NCBI GenBank assembly: GCA_049793155.1
Contig: JBARBN010000025.1
Location: forward strand, 1-7,253
Direction of reading: 5' to 3'
From: JALNZF01 sp049793155
GTDB lineage: Bacteria; Nitrospirota; UBA9217
Length of the DNA stretch: 7,253 bases
The notes under the pieces were generated by a model that was not told the origin of the DNA, made no database searches, and saw only the letters and a list, made by a program, of their open reading frames with translations. This document shows, piece after piece, positions 5,213 through 7,253 of the stretch. The position numbers and the translations under genes were made by a program. Within the stretch, counting starts at the first letter, position 1; each line of letters begins with the position of its first letter.

Positions 5213-7132
5213 TTACCGTTTCTCGCGGATCTCCTTCTGAGTCTTATCGATGAACTCCGAAAGCGGCATCGCGCCGAGGTCTGTTCCACCCCGCTCGCGC
5301 ACCGCAACCATATTCTGCTGCACTTCCTTGTCCCCTACCACCAGGATGTAGGGGACCTTCTCCATTGCCGCTTCGCGGATCTTGAACCCGATCTTCTCCG
5401 ACCGGGCATCGAGCTCCGCCCTGATTCCTGCGGCAAGCAGTTTTTCCCGAATTCCCCTGGCATAATCCAGCTGTTTGTCAGTGATGCACACCACCTTGGC
5501 CTGCACCGGTGCGAGCCAGACGGGGAAGGCGCCGGCATAATGCTCGATCAACATCCCGAAGAACCGCTCGATCGACCCAAGCAGGGCCCGGTGGATCATG
5601 AAGGGCCTGTGCGCCTGATTGTCAACACCGATATAGTTCATGTCGAACCGCTCCGACATGTTGAAGTCAAACTGCACGGTCGAGCACTGCCACAGCCGCC
5701 CCAGGGCGTCTTTGATCTTGATGTCGATCTTGGGGCCATAGAAGGCCCCGCCGCCTTCGTCGATCTCGTATCCGAGATCAACCTTTTCTGCGGCAACTTT
5801 GAGGGCGTTCGTTGACCGGTCCCACATTGTCTGATCCCCGACCGATTTTTCCGGACGGGTAGCGATGTAGGCCTTGAAATCGTCGAATCCGAAGGTCCTG
5901 AGCATCTTCACCACGAACTCAATGACCCGGATGACCTCTGTTTCCATGTCCTCCGGCGCCACAAAGATATGGGCGTCGTCCTGCGTAAAACCGCGAACAC
6001 GAAGCAGCCCGTGCAGCACGCCCGAGCGCTCGAAACGGTAAACAGTGCCGAGTTCGGCAAACCTCAGCGGCAGATCGCGGTACGAACGAAGCTTGTTCTT
6101 GTAGATCATGATGTGAAAGGGGCAGTTCATCGGCTTTACATAGAACTCCTGCCCTTCCACTTCCATGGATGAATACATGTTCTCCCGGTAAAAACCGAGA
6201 TGACCCGACGTCTCCCACAGGTTCGCACGGCCCACGTGGGGAGAATAGACGAAATCGTAACCATTTTTCTGATGCTCGTCGCGCCAGAAATCCTCGATCG
6301 TCTTCCGGATAATCGCGCCGCGGGGATGCCACAGCACCAGGCCGCCGCCCACCTCATCGGACAAAGAGAAAAGGTCCAGGTCCTTGCCGAGCTTCCGGTG
6401 GTCCCTGCGTTTGATCTCCTCGAGTCTCGCGACGTAAGCGTCGAGCGCGTCCTTCGCCGGAAACGAGATGCCGTAGATACGCTGCAGCATCTTGTTCTTT
6501 TCGCTGCCGCGCCAGTAGGCGCCTGCGATAGAGAGGAGCTTGAAGGCCTTGATCTTCGCCGTGGTCCGGACATGGGGTCCGCGACAGAGGTCCGCGAAAT
6601 CTCCCTGCTCATAGATCGAGATCACGTCGTTTTCCGGCAGCTCGCTGATGAGCTCCACCTTGTAAGTCTCTCCCTTCTTTTCAAAGAACGCCAGGGCCTC
6701 GGCCCGGGAAAGGGTCTTTCTCGTTATTACGACAGCTGCCTTGGCCAGCTCCGCCATCTTCTTCTCGATCTTCTCAAGGTCCTCCGGCGTAAAGGGACGA
6801 TCGAGATCGAAGTCGTAGTAAAACCCTTCTTCGATCGCCGGACCGATGGCAAGCTTCGCCTGCGGGAAAAGCTGCTTCACCGCGTGCGCCATGAGATGCG
6901 AGGTGCTGTGCCAGTACACTTCGCGTCCCTCAGGCACGTCAAAGGTCACAATCGCAATCCCGGCGCTGCGTTCAACCGGAACGTTGAGATCCTGAAGATG
7001 ACCGTCAATTTTTATGGCAAGCGCGTCTTTAGCGAGGCGTGAGCCGATTTTCTCGGCAACTTCCTGACCGGTGATGCCAGAGGCATACTTTCTGTCCTGA
7101 CCGTCAGGCAGCCTGAGCTGTATTTCACTCAT
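5213..7132 (-). CDS. thrS: Threonyl-tRNA synthetase
   Basis: This class II synthetase charges tRNA-Thr with threonine and hydrolyses mischarged Ser-tRNA-Thr. The 639-residue length matches E. coli ThrRS (642). In order it has a TGS domain (about 1-63) and an editing (tRNA_SAD) domain with H75 and H79 (HSTSH) and C183/H187 (DLCRGPH). The catalytic core (about 240-535) has zinc ligands C337 (PMNCP), H388 (DDAHIF) and H514 (FMIHRALLGS), motif 2 around RFERSGVLHGLLRVRGFTQDD (367-386, R at 367) and motif 3 around 508-530. The anticodon-binding domain (about 540-639) follows. All key residues are present, so it should be fully active with proofreading. The start at ATG 7132 matches the family N-terminus, but no Shine-Dalgarno sequence is visible; the 40-bp leader is A/T-rich. 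Only these 40 bp separate it from tRNA-Val, without a terminator, so co-transcription is likely. No T-box leader fits in this gap. Confidence 0.98.
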   Translation of the reverse strand: MSEIQLRLPDGQDRKYASGITGQEVAEKIGSRLAKDALAIKIDGHLQDLNVPVERSAGIAIVTFDVPEGREVYWHSTSHLMAHAVKQLFPQAKLAIGPAIEEGFYYDFDLDRPFTPEDLEKIEKKMAELAKAAVVITRKTLSRAEALAFFEKKGETYKVELISELPENDVISIYEQGDFADLCRGPHVRTTAKIKAFKLLSIAGAYWRGSEKNKMLQRIYGISFPAKDALDAYVARLEEIKRRDHRKLGKDLDLFSLSDEVGGGLVLWHPRGAIIRKTIEDFWRDEHQKNGYDFVYSPHVGRANLWETSGHLGFYRENMYSSMEVEGQEFYVKPMNCPFHIMIYKNKLRSYRDLPLRFAELGTVYRFERSGVLHGLLRVRGFTQDDAHIFVAPEDMETEVIRVIEFVVKMLRTFGFDDFKAYIATRPEKSVGDQTMWDRSTNALKVAAEKVDLGYEIDEGGGAFYGPKIDIKIKDALGRLWQCSTVQFDFNMSERFDMNYIGVDNQAHRPFMIHRALLGSIERFFGMLIEHYAGAFPVWLAPVQAKVVCITDKQLDYARGIREKLLAAGIRAELDARSEKIGFKIREAAMEKVPYILVVGDKEVQQNMVAVRERGGTDLGAMPLSEFIDKTQKEIREKR

Positions 7133-7172
7133 ATGATTGATAACATAGATGATAGTACGGTAAATTAAATCA

Positions 7173-7247
7173 TGGTAGGCCCGGGCGGTATCGAACCGCC
7201 GACCTCTACCGTGTCAAGGTAGCGCTCTCCCCCTGAGCTACGAGCCT
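7173..7247 (-). tRNA. tRNA-Val (anticodon GAC)
   Basis: A complete 75-nt cloverleaf folds on the minus strand. The acceptor stem pairs AGGCTCG with CGGGCCT (one G-U). The D arm is GCTC/GAGC with a short 7-nt loop. The anticodon arm is CTACC/GGTAG with loop TTGACAC, giving anticodon GAC at 7215-7213, which reads GUC and GUU. A 5-nt variable region (AGGTC) and a T arm GGCGG/CCGCC with loop TTCGATA follow. The discriminator is A, and the CCA end is encoded (7175-7173). It lies 40 bp upstream of thrS and is probably the first visible member of the same transcript. Confidence 0.96.
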
Positions 7248-7253
7248 ATATGT

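Noticed and set aside
4289..5240. Long plus-strand frames antisense to infC and rpmI
   Set aside because: They are shadows of the conserved IF3 and L35 genes; they lack a plausible ribosome binding site and domain.
6200..7042. 280-codon open frame on the plus strand, antisense to thrS
   Set aside because: It lies wholly inside the well-conserved thrS gene and looks like no known protein.
7133..7172. T-box riboswitch for thrS
   Set aside because: The 40-bp gap after tRNA-Val is far too short for a T-box, and no antiterminator or terminator helices are present.
1..7253. CRISPR array, insertion sequence, toxin-antitoxin or defence gene
   Set aside because: No evenly spaced direct repeats of CRISPR size, transposase motifs or small paired ORFs were seen; all long frames are explained by housekeeping genes.

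Overview
The window is core chromosomal DNA from a Gram-negative bacterium. The signs are an exported AMIN/Amidase_3 cell-wall hydrolase, an ordinary RF2, and a threonyl-tRNA synthetase with a full editing domain. Gene content and protein style would suit a Nitrospirota or Desulfobacterota (former delta-proteobacterial) lineage, but this is an impression, since no 16S or other lineage marker is present. No mobile element, CRISPR array, phage gene or defence system was found.

Layout from left to right. (1) Positions 1-352, minus strand: the first 117 codons of a LivM-type branched-chain amino acid ABC permease, running off the left edge. (2) Positions 353-681: a divergent intergenic region with minus-strand promoters for livM, a palindromic GTCATTCCC-type repeat (486-568) and a good sigma70 promoter for prfB. 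(3) Positions 682-1804, plus strand: prfB (peptide chain release factor 2), interrupted by a classic programmed +1 frameshift at an in-frame TGA (754-756). (4) Positions 1840-3666, minus strand and convergent with prfB: an exported N-acetylmuramoyl-L-alanine amidase with its own promoter. (5) Positions 3711-7247, minus strand: a translation operon in the order tRNA-Val(GAC), thrS, infC, rpmI, rplT, closed by a strong intrinsic terminator (3711-3739). The amidase promoter -35 box lies directly next to the T-tract of that terminator.

Functionally the window is mostly translation: charging of tRNA-Thr (thrS), initiation (infC), 50S assembly (rpmI, rplT), a valine tRNA and termination (prfB). Two genes carry self-regulatory devices readable in the sequence. 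The prfB frameshift senses RF2 level at its own UGA. infC has no ATG at its conserved N-terminus, and an ATC codon is best placed behind a near-perfect Shine-Dalgarno sequence, as expected for IF3 autoregulation.

The least explained feature is that all four gaps following a coding gene in the translation operon carry short, degenerate repeats with a 7-bp period just after the upstream stop codon. The motif differs from gap to gap. Some of these gaps also hold hairpins. This is the best candidate here for something not fully described, though such heptads may be a genome-wide slippage product rather than a functional system.
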